A DNA stretch of 12,458 nucleotides from Gracilaria vermiculophylla (Eukaryota > Rhodophyta > Florideophyceae > Gracilariales > Gracilariaceae), in contig JAHNZQ020000172.1 in the NCBI GenBank assembly GCA_019155205.2, forward strand, positions 2,432,120 through 2,444,577. Reading direction: 5' to 3'. Below, piece after piece: positions 1 to 6,697 of this stretch. Numbering within the stretch: the stretch's first letter is position 1; each line of letters begins with the position of its first letter. The translations under genes and the position numbers were made by a program. The notes beneath the pieces were generated by a model that was not told where the DNA came from, made no database searches, and worked only from the letters and a program-made list of their open reading frames with translations.

Positions 1-217
1 GTGCTGCGCGGGATTCCGCTTGCCTCCGATCATGCATTCTCCTGAGGCGATTCCTGAACCGCTCCACAGAGGAGCCAGGATTCCGAAAGAGACTTTCAGG
101 GTCCTCCAGTGTGGCAGCCATCTCCTGGAGAGCGCTGCGCGTGCTGCGCCCACCAACGGAGCTGGTTGCTTGAGGATCCTGTAGGGGGGTTTCCATGGGA
201 TGTTCTGAGGGGTTCAT
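1..217 (-). CDS. gag: Gag N-terminal fragment (left copy, runs off the edge)
   Basis: An open frame starts at the ATG at 217-215 on the minus strand and stays open to base 1 (about 72 codons). It aligns without gaps to the start of the right-copy gag at 3622, beginning MNPSEHPMETPLQDPQ where the right copy has MDPSEHPMETPLQDPQ. Both continue through STRS, MAATLEDPES and NPGSSVERF. Most differences are silent or conservative, which supports this frame as the real coding frame and the ATG as the gag start. It is a structural protein fragment; no zinc knuckle or capsid domain falls within the visible part. Confidence 0.7.
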   Translation of the reverse strand, partial: MNPSEHPMETPLQDPQATSSVGGRSTRSALQEMAATLEDPESLFRNPGSSVERFRNRLRRMHDRRQAESRAA

Positions 218-278
218 AGAGTAGTAGGTCGGGGGTGATTTGTTTCCACTTCCGGATCACCTTAAGGAAGAATTCCAC

Positions 279-931
279 TGTTGGGGGTTGGTCGTTGCCA
301 ACTAGAAACACGGTTCTGCTGCGACTTGTGCGAATCCTTTAGGAACTGTAACCTTCTAAGTCGGGAGACCAGTTGTGGTACTGTCAGCCCTCCTGTCGAG
401 GTAGTAAAGCACAACGTCCATTAGGAGTTTTTGGTGACTCCAAAAGCGCGTATTTCTAAAGGTGGTCTCCGGTATCCGCTGTCGCGAGCGGGGGGAATTC
501 TGTAAGGAGATCCGCAAACACCAAGCGGAGGGGGAGGTTCACTGGGCGGAAAATGCTCCTACAGGCGCTGCTATGATGCGACGTGGGGATCGGCGGCTTA
601 GAAACCTGCGTGAATAGACAAGAGACTCCAACAGGAAAATGTAGAAGAAGACTCAAGGGTGCTTGTCTTTACTTCCCCAGAGGTCGAGCTCAACCGGCAG
701 ATTAAATATCAAGCCGGGAGCCCGCCTCGGCAGGTCTCACTACTGTGCTAATTACCTGCATAAAATATCTAAAACATATAATAATAAATTCTACCGTACC
801 TTAAGGATACTATATTGCACGCGGGCGAGATTATGCACCACGTGGCCCAGCTAATAAGTTACGAACCCTCCTTAGGAATATTATACCTTTAGGCCAAACC
901 ACCATATTTCCGTAGGAGCCACTGTACTACA
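279..931 (-). repeat. 5' LTR of the left retroelement copy (end inferred)
   Basis: On the minus strand it begins TGTAGTA at 931, where homology to the right copy starts, and could end in CA at 280-279, one base before a TGG that might open a primer-binding site. Length would be about 653 bases, against about 648 in the right copy. The outer boundary is well supported by the two-copy comparison. The inner boundary rests only on the TG...CA rule and could instead lie about 16 bases earlier, at TTGGCA. The AATAAA present in the right copy is mutated here to a CCAAAA-like stretch. Confidence 0.6.
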
Positions 932-1006
932 ATTACCACTTCCTTCTAGAGATGAACATGACTTTGGTCCCCCGCTAAATCCGAAGCTACTCTGTTTACC
1001 AGTACC

Positions 1007-1360
1007 ATGGAGGAGGATCTCGATGTGCAATACATGGTGAACGACTTGGGGTCTAGAGAAAGGCTGGATCTCAGGGAGACGGATATTAATGCAAAGAATC
1101 CAGACACAGTGCCAAATCATAGCGTGACCCGAAATGCTTCTAGGCTCGCAATTCCTTTGTCGTATGCACATTTGGTCGATTATTTCCTTACTGTTGTACC
1201 GATTTCCGCAATCGCCACACTTTCATGGACTCTAAGCCATGACAGGCATTGGCCATCACCGCCTCATTTCGTGCATCTACGTCTGCGATGGTTTCAATGG
1301 AAAGCGATGCTCTCACCATTAGAAAAAAAGAACGTCATAGAGTATCCGCTACAGATGTGA
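1007..1360 (+). CDS. Unrecognised ORF, possible N-terminal piece of the P2X7-like gene
   Basis: This 117-codon frame opens with ATG in a good context (a purine three bases before, G after) and an acidic start (MEEDLD). It overlaps the P2X7-like frame, which runs one base out of phase from about 1198. Its first half might be a 5' exon or the frameshifted N-terminus of that gene. Its later part (after about 1200) looks like a shadow: it is rich in H, P, W and R, and the other frame there is better. I recognise no domain and see no convincing splice pair. Confidence 0.25.
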   Translation: MEEDLDVQYMVNDLGSRERLDLRETDINAKNPDTVPNHSVTRNASRLAIPLSYAHLVDYFLTVVPISAIATLSWTLSHDRHWPSPPHFVHLRLRWFQWKAMLSPLEKKNVIEYPLQM

Positions 1361-1830
1361 GCAGCGGATTTTGTCGTACAGATAACGAGATAGATTCATG
1401 CAACATGGCACAAATTGACACTCGTGCCTGAGCGGTGGAGCACAGGGTCTGTCTCATTGAAGGTCAATCAAACCGAAGCGGATCAGCAGAACGCAATCTG
1501 ACTGCTTCTTTACAGATATCCGAGTTTATTCCATTGATTACCCAACACAACGAGGATGTGGCGTGCCGGAAATGCGGCGCTGCTCCATGCCATTGCATGC
1601 AAATAGGCCCTGCTGTAGTTGAATCAGTAGCTTCTCAGTACTCTGCAATGGGTGTTGTCGTGCGTTCTAACAACGAAGCGCGTATGGCGGCGTACAGGGC
1701 GTTTATGTATGAGAAATACGGGTATCTTGCAAAAAGAAACCGAGTGAAACTACCACGTTGTGCATTAGAGGGGATTAGATCAATCTGGCCGGACAGTTCT
1801 GGTGCTTATACGGGATTCAAAGAGCGCTAA
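1249..1830 (+). pseudogene. Protein with a P2X7-receptor-like C-terminal (ballast/zinc) domain, interrupted by a stop
   Basis: The frame runs 1249-1428, meets one TGA at 1429-1431, and continues open to TAA at 1828-1830. A further TGA lies upstream near 1240. No ATG follows the stop before the domain, so the gene is either broken or spliced. The Cys-rich part (CRKC...CHC, about 1564-1600) is followed by NNEARMAAYRAF (from about 1669), then LPRC...IRSIWP and a terminal YTGFKE. This order matches the end of P2X7, where an AYR motif, LPSC, IR.xFP and a final Y-x-GFK occur. In P2X7 this cytoplasmic domain binds zinc and guanine nucleotide. In many non-vertebrate genomes the domain occurs alone, with unknown role. 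The ion-channel part is absent here. The domain call is from memory of the family, not a search. Confidence 0.55.
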
Positions 1831-2133
1831 TTTTACGTGGTCTTGTTTATAATCTTGACGGTTTTTAGGGTTACTGCGACTTCATTCTTTCGGTTTCGAT
1901 GGTTCTTGAAGGCTTACATTCTCTTTGTAGTTTCAACTGCATTTCACATATTACAACAGATAGACGTAAATGCTTCTTGGTAATGGAAACATGCAAAATA
2001 GTTTACGTGAAATCCACGGTGGCATTCTGAAAAATATTAGATTTTGTACACTGCACTTTCATTCTTCTGCAGGCGCCTGAACATCATACAACGTACACTA
2101 CGTTTTCCCTCAGTCTCCAAAAAAAATTGGGGT
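1831..2133. other. Non-coding gap between converging genes
   Basis: About 300 AT-rich bases lie between the stop of the P2X7-like frame and the stop of the piggyBac remnant. No open frame of note, RNA gene or repeat is visible. An A-run at about 2119-2126 on the plus strand is the only simple tract. The 3' inverted repeat of the piggyBac element could lie here, but I could not recognise one. Confidence 0.5.
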
Positions 2134-2911
2134 CTAGATCATTGAGAGCATGGAACATTCCTCGCAGCTGGAATCTGGCGTAGTGATCCTCCCTGCTGCT
2201 GATAGAGGACGTAATCCGCTACTAGTTAATTTTATAATTCGCTGCTTCATGACGGTGATATCGATGATTCGCTCCCCGGACTTACTTATTTCGTTGAGTA
2301 AAGCATTTGCGTTGATGATACATGCATCCAATATGAACTTAAAAAGGCGCATCGATACTCTCCGTTCTTCTCCTTGTGTAGCGCAGGTAGATCAAAATTG
2401 ATCAAACCTGTCAACTGCATTCAAAAACAAATTTTAAGCAGAAACGATTGTCAGTACCATCAGAGTCGTTCATCGCAATGATTCATTACCCAACCAGCGA
2501 TGTAAGGGTGCCAACCCATGTACAAACATAATAGAGTCGTTGTCAGGAGAATGGATGCGTTTTGTCAAAGTGTCCGCCAAATTGTTCGTATAAAAAGAAA
2601 CGACCGACCAATCTTAGAAAACCACGACCTGCCTTCTCGGCAACCACTGCAGGGCCTTCCTTTGTGCCGTCTCGTTGGTACATCTGTACCAGACGCCAGT
2701 CTCCTCGCTCTGCATATCGTAGATCTTGGATCGCTTCGCGAAGCGCTGGACGGTTCAGCCCGTTAATGTTTTTGAACGTAACTTTTCCTAATACTCTGCA
2801 CTCTCCATCACATAGCCGTCAAAGCTGTCGCGACAACAGATGGCTTGTATGAAATTTGTCCATTACCATTAGACGCCATTCAGAACGAGTCGGAAAAACT
2901 TGCGTCTGATG
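2134..2911 (-). pseudogene. piggyBac-family transposase, 3' half, degenerate and cut by the retroelement
   Basis: Reading down the minus strand, the expected order of piggyBac (DDE_Tnp_1_7) motifs appears, split over two frames. A DNFYTS-like MDKFHTS lies at 2863-2843 (second catalytic Asp). An LNRPALREAIQDL block and a GPAVVAEKAG block lie in the open stretch 2818-2546. FYTNNLADTL at 2595-2566 is in another frame, after a likely 2-base loss near 2625. VDRFDQ lies at 2415-2398 (family GVDxxDQ), then FILDACIINANALL at about 2337-2296, the usual (L)LDxAxxNAxxL helix. Stops interrupt at 2821-2819, 2472-2470 and 2394-2392 before the terminal TAG. The N-terminal half, with the first catalytic Asp, is missing because the LTR begins at 2913. 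It is an inactive cut-and-paste DNA transposon. Identification is by motif order; confidence is fairly good. Confidence 0.68.
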
Positions 2912-2912
2912 G

Positions 2913-3560
2913 TGTAGTAGAGTGGCTCCTAAGGAAAATTGGTGGTGTGGCCTTATGGCAAAATACTCGTAAGGAGGGCTCGTATTTTATTAGCTGGGCC
3001 ACGTGGTGCATACTTCTGCCCGGGTGCCCTACAGTATCCATAAGGGACGGTAGAATTATTATTTATTCTAGTTAATTTACGCAGGTATTTACTGCAGTAG
3101 TGAGACCTCCTGAGGCGGGCTCCCGGCTTGATACTTAATCTGCCGGTTGAGCTCTACCTCTGGGGAAGTAAAGACAAGCACCCTTGAGTCTTCATCTACT
3201 TCTCCGGTTGGAGACTCTCGTCGATCATTCTCAGGTTTCTAAGCCGCTGATCTCCAGGTCGCATCACAGCAGCGCCTCTAAGAGCATTTTCCGCCCAGTG
3301 AACCACCTCCTCCGCTTGGTGTTTGCGGATCCCTTTTAAGAAATCCCCCGGCTCGTGACAGCGGATACTGGAGACGACCCTAAGGAACACGCACCTTTGG
3401 ACTCAATAAAAACTCCTGACGGTCGTTGTGCTTTTCGACCCCGAGAGGAGGGCTGACAGTACCACAACTTGTCTCCCGACTTAGAAGTTCACAGTTCCTA
3501 AAGGTTTCGCACAAGTCGCAGCAGAACCGTGTTTCTATTTTGCAACGACCAACCCCAACA
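2913..3560 (+). repeat. 5' LTR of the right retroelement copy (inner end inferred)
   Basis: It starts with TGTAGTA, exactly where the homology with the left copy begins, and can end with CA at 3559-3560, just before G-TGG. An AATAAA at 3405-3410 and an AT-rich patch at about 3054-3078 are compatible with LTR poly(A) and promoter functions. The 3' LTR is not in the window, so the inner boundary (3560, or 3544 after TTGCA) cannot be proved. Confidence 0.6.
3405..3410 (+). promoter_or_regulatory. AATAAA poly(A) signal in the LTR
   Basis: A canonical AATAAA sits about 150 bases before the inferred LTR end, followed by a GT-rich stretch (GGTCGTTGTGCTTTT at about 3421-3435). This is the usual arrangement for the R region of an LTR. 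The left copy has lost the signal by substitution. Confidence 0.45.
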
Positions 3561-3621
3561 GTGGAATTCTTCCTTAAGGTGATTCAGAAGTGGAAGCAAA
3601 TCACCCCCGACCTACTCCTCT
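3561..3621 (+). other. Leader with possible primer-binding site
   Basis: Immediately inside the inferred LTR end is TGGAATTCTTCCTTAAGG (3562-3579), identical in both copies. The leading TGG could pair with the CCA end of a tRNA, but I cannot match the rest to a known tRNA 3' end. The leader to the gag ATG is only about 60 bases and is nearly unchanged between copies. Confidence 0.3.
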
Positions 3622-4611
3622 ATGGACCCCTCAGAACACCCAATGGAAACCCCCCTTCAGGATCCTCAAGCACCCGACTCCGTCGGCGGGCGCAGCACTC
3701 GCAGCGTTCCCCAGAAGATGGCCGCCACACTGGAGGACCCTGAAAGTTTCCTTCAGAATCCTGGCTCCTCTGTGGAGCGCTTCAAGAATCGCCTTCAGAG
3801 AATGCATGATTGGAAGCAAGCGGAGTCTCCCGCGACACCTCTGGAGAACGCCGATGTGGAGGTTGAAGAACCGCAAACGGCTTCGCAGCCGCCACCTCAG
3901 GAGCTGCAGGGACGGGTACACCCGGAAGCTAACTACCTCCTGGAGTCCCTGGCTCCGCGCCTTACGGATTGCCTCTCACAAGAGATGGTCGAAAGAATAC
4001 CTGCAGGTGTTGAAGCCCACTTCGGATCACGCCGCCACGTTCTTGTGGACAAAATCGAAACGGAGAGCGCTCATCGTGCTGTGAATGCCTTGCTGGATCC
4101 CAACCCCTTCCTGGAGGTGATCTCAGATGTTATACGTGCGGAGATTCGCTCCCAAACCGCACAGCTGCTCCCCACAGCGGCGTTTCAAAGTTATTCATCC
4201 GTACAGGAGAGGTTCCCTCTATCAACACCTAAGGTGACCCCGGGCAGAGAAGGAAAGGATACTGCCACCCCCTACGCCAGAGGAGGAAAGGATACTGCCG
4301 TAGGGAAACGGGAACACCTCAGGAATCTTGCTATGCACCGTCTGGACCTGACGCCCTTCGGAAGAGGACAGGATACCGGTCGCGAGGAAATTCACCCAAG
4401 GAGAGAAGGACAAGATACTCCTCGGGTGGACCGCGATAACGGGGGTATCGTCAGTAACCCAGACAACCTCAAGGAAAAACGCCAAAAGAACCGGAGGGGG
4501 AAAAAAAAGAAAGTAAGACACAGATTCGGAGAGAATCTCAGACTCCGAATCCGTGAACAGCTCCAGCTCGGTGGACAGTATACCTCCCAAGGAGAAGAGC
4601 AGAAGGGTTAG
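3622..4611 (+). CDS. gag: Gag N-terminal ORF (ORF A)
   Basis: This 329-codon ORF starts at an ATG that is conserved in the left copy. The N-terminal third is hydrophilic and helix-prone. A mid region at about residues 100-190 is regular and Leu-rich (LLESLAPRLTDCL, AVNALLDPNPFLEVI). From about residue 208 come four G-K/Q-D-T motifs. Near residues 285-305 is a strongly basic run (KEKRQKNRRGKKKKVR), a likely nuclear-localisation or RNA-binding patch. No family domain was recognised. The ORF overlaps the capsid-like ORF B (4517-5896), which lies in the +1 frame and has no usable ATG at its start. The two probably form one Gag, joined by a frameshift in the overlap or split by a mutation. Role as structural protein is inferred from position. 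Confidence 0.65.
   Translation: MDPSEHPMETPLQDPQAPDSVGGRSTRSVPQKMAATLEDPESFLQNPGSSVERFKNRLQRMHDWKQAESPATPLENADVEVEEPQTASQPPPQELQGRVHPEANYLLESLAPRLTDCLSQEMVERIPAGVEAHFGSRRHVLVDKIETESAHRAVNALLDPNPFLEVISDVIRAEIRSQTAQLLPTAAFQSYSSVQERFPLSTPKVTPGREGKDTATPYARGGKDTAVGKREHLRNLAMHRLDLTPFGRGQDTGREEIHPRREGQDTPRVDRDNGGIVSNPDNLKEKRQKNRRGKKKKVRHRFGENLRLRIREQLQLGGQYTSQGEEQKG
4251..4420 (+). repeat. Four dispersed GGAxAxGATAC repeats in gag
   Basis: The motif GGAAAGGATACTGCC or close variants occurs at about 4252, 4284, 4367 and 4408, each in the same frame, encoding GKDT, GKDT, GQDT and GQDT with Arg or Gly before it. Spacing is irregular (about 32, 83 and 41 bases), so this is a degenerate, not a clean tandem, repeat. 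Confidence 0.6.
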
Positions 4612-5896
4612 GAAGGTCGTCCCGCTTAACGACCTCTTCGCCAAAGAGGTGGATTGTGACGCCTACAGGTTGAATGACTGCTCCACTCTTTACGACGCGT
4701 CGGTCACTAAACGACTCACGAAGATCCAGCGCCGCATGGATATTCAAATGAAGAAGCACTCCTTGCCAGGCCAAGACCTCATCTCGGTGTTGAATTTTCT
4801 TACGCCCTTCCATTCAGCGTGCAACACCAATGCTGTTCATCAAGTTGCCGCCGTACGGTGCTTTCAGTTCTACCTCACAGACCAAGCGTACTCGCTGGTG
4901 CAGCGGCGCCTCACGGGGGTAACCAGCATTGTGGATGATCCTGTAACGGAGATCTTGACAACGTACCCGGATGTAGTCTTTTTCCTCCTCGAAAGGTATG
5001 CCACGGACGAGGTGATAGCCGATGCTGATGCCGAGGTCACGTTCTATAGGCAGAACACCGATATGACCGAGACGAAGTTCTCACAGAAGCTGTCGACGAA
5101 GGCCTCACGGTGTGGGAATGTGTACTCCGAACGGCGGTTGAAGTCGTTGTTTGTCGAGGGACTCCTTCCTTTGACACGTGCGAGGGTGCGTAACCACCTG
5201 ACAACGCACCCCAAGACCACCTATACGGAGTTATCGTGTTTCGCGGAATCCTGTCGGGATACCTACAGTGCCTTTCGATGCAGTTATGCTCCATTTTCGG
5301 ACAAACCGACGGCCTCAAGGACTGGTCGGGTATCCGCTCTGACGTTGGACTCCAGCACCTCGGAAGAGCTCGACGAGCTCACGCTCGTAGGAGAGCAAGA
5401 GGCCCTTGCCCTCACATACGCCTCCTCCCAGGCAGCACCGTCTAGGACGAGGATACCCTCGTCTCCGACTTCGTACGCCTCGGCAGGATCCTACAGGAGT
5501 GTCCGATTTGCGAACCCTCGAGGCTTACCTCCATCTTGCAGGATTTACTTGTCTCGAGAACCAGTACACCGTACGACTCTCACGCCGGCAATGAGGGCCA
5601 CCATTCTGCAGGAACGGGAAAATAACTTCCAGGACCTGAAGGACACACCATCGGAAAGCAGAAGTTATCGAACCGCGTATCGCGAAATCCGCTCCCGTCA
5701 CGGAGGCTACGGTTACCGTGCTCCACTGGGAGTGCCGCCTGCACCACTGTCACTTGCATCCGCAACGCAGGTGCCGGTCTCTAAATCTCTTGCACCTCAA
5801 GGGAACACGTCGAATCTCGATGCAGAACCGGAGAAGCCATCCCCGACTGGAATTCAGCTCCTCTCCAACCAGAAAAACCCTCAGAGCCACGCGTAG
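4517..5896 (+). CDS. gag: Gag capsid-like ORF (ORF B)
   Basis: Open from just after TAA (4514-4516) to TAG at 5894-5896, about 459 codons. It begins with a Ser/acidic stretch and a basic patch. A region resembling retrotransposon Gag/capsid follows: LISVLNFLTPFHSACNTNAV, then AVRCFQFYLTDQAYSLVQRRL, a VVFFLLERYATDE helix and ETKFSQKLSTKA...LKSLFVEGLL, matching the usual length and order of the retrotrans_gag domain. The C-terminal 200 residues are Ser/Arg/Pro-rich. A CCHC zinc knuckle is not in this frame; a Cys/His cluster lies out of frame at about 5733-5775. Expression would need a frameshift from ORF A, since the first in-frame ATG is well inside (about 4736). Confidence 0.65.
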   Translation, partial: DTDSERISDSESVNSSSSVDSIPPKEKSRRVRKVVPLNDLFAKEVDCDAYRLNDCSTLYDASVTKRLTKIQRRMDIQMKKHSLPGQDLISVLNFLTPFHSACNTNAVHQVAAVRCFQFYLTDQAYSLVQRRLTGVTSIVDDPVTEILTTYPDVVFFLLERYATDEVIADADAEVTFYRQNTDMTETKFSQKLSTKASRCGNVYSERRLKSLFVEGLLPLTRARVRNHLTTHPKTTYTELSCFAESCRDTYSAFRCSYAPFSDKPTASRTGRVSALTLDSSTSEELDELTLVGEQEALALTYASSQAAPSRTRIPSSPTSYASAGSYRSVRFANPRGLPPSCRIYLSREPVHRTTLTPAMRATILQERENNFQDLKDTPSESRSYRTAYREIRSRHGGYGYRAPLGVPPAPLSLASATQVPVSKSLAPQGNTSNLDAEPEKPSPTGIQLLSNQKNPQSHA

Positions 5897-6697
5897 AGGC
5901 TCCGCGTGGCTCCTCACCATCGAGCCTCAGCTCTACGGAGGTCGCCTTTAGAAAAGAGGAACAGGCCGTCTGCTCTATCAACGCAGAATCGGCGGGTCCC
6001 CCAATCCCGCTGGACCCATTCGACACCTTTGAGGATTCTGTTTGCACGCTTCGCCGTGAGAATTACAAGGTATTCGCCTCTATAGGATGTCTCCCGCTCG
6101 TCTCCACCACAGTGCACGCTATCCTCGATACCAGAGCTGGCCCCGATCTGGTGCACGCCGACGTACTCCCGCGCTGCTCTCGGCTTCTTGAGGATTGGAA
6201 TGCTCCGTACGGTGCGCGATGCGTCGCGTCGAGCACTGACCATCCTCGATGCAATCCCCCTGTAACTCCGGTTGGTCTCCTTACAGGTGAAAGTGTGGTT
6301 CCTCGTAGCGACCAACTTGGCCGCACAATGCATATTAGGCACTATCTTTGTGAATCGGTATGTACGTGCAATCTACCCACGCCTGCGGAAGTTGACGTTT
6401 CACGACGCCGCCCCTGTAGGTATCGTATCCGCATCTCCCGAGCCGGACGCCAATGTGCGTCACGCGGGTTACCTTCCAAAGGAGACGCAGTCAAACAAGC
6501 CCCGAGTGGTGAAGAGCATCGAAATACCCGCGAGAAGTCAGGCCAAAGTTTGGGTGCAGACCTTTGCATCTAGCCTTTCTTTCCTACAGAGGAGTCCACA
6601 ACTGAGGACCAAGCAGCACTCCATGATGGCGAACGTTGTTCTGGAAATTATACCAAACATTCCCTTCCGGGTTGTGCTCGCCAACCTGAAAGAGTGA
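5785..6697 (+). pseudogene. Aspartic protease region of pol
   Basis: Frame 1 carries the active-site loop AILDTRAGPDLVHADVLP (from 6118), where retropepsins have DTG or DSG. The Gly codon is replaced by AGA (Arg) at 6133-6135, which should abolish activity. About 20 codons later the family pattern jumps to frame 2 (near 6195). It continues with RDASRRALTILDAIPL, a TAA at 6263, and VKVWFLVATNLAAQCILGT. The ILGT at 6332-6343 is the hydrophobic-hydrophobic-Gly element that packs against the active site. Upstream, frame 1 reads a Pro/Ser/Glu-rich linker from gag. The enzyme normally cuts Gag-Pol during particle maturation. Confidence 0.7.

Larger units (their letters stand above)
1..931 (-). mobile_element. 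5' end of a Ty3/gypsy-like retroelement (left copy, truncated by window edge)
   Basis: Read on the minus strand from 931 down to 1, this stretch follows 2913 to about 3838 of the plus strand nearly base for base, with scattered substitutions and small indels (roughly 85% identical where checked by eye). It therefore holds the LTR, leader and first codons of gag of the same family, in opposite orientation. Similarity stops abruptly at 931, where the minus strand begins TGTAGTA, as does the other copy at 2913. The body of this copy lies outside the window to the left. Confidence 0.85.
932..2912. other. Island of older sequence between two head-to-head retroelements
   Basis: This segment lies between the outer ends of two oppositely oriented copies of one retroelement. 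It is visibly richer in A and T than the flanks. It contains a P2X7-C-terminal-like frame on the plus strand and a piggyBac transposase remnant on the minus strand, with their 3' ends facing each other. The five bases outside each element are GATGG (2908-2912, right) and, on the minus strand, GTAAT (936-932, left). They could be halves of target-site duplications, but the partner sites are outside the window. Confidence 0.8.

Noticed and set aside
2518..2852. Two plus-strand frames over the piggyBac region
   Set aside because: The opposite strand carries ordered piggyBac motifs; the plus-strand products are Arg/Ser/Pro-rich shadows.
4222..4644. 140-codon minus-strand frame opposite gag
   Set aside because: It is a shadow of the basic and GKDT-repeat region of gag; its Ser/Leu/Phe repeats are the complement of the gag repeats, and it has no regulatory context.
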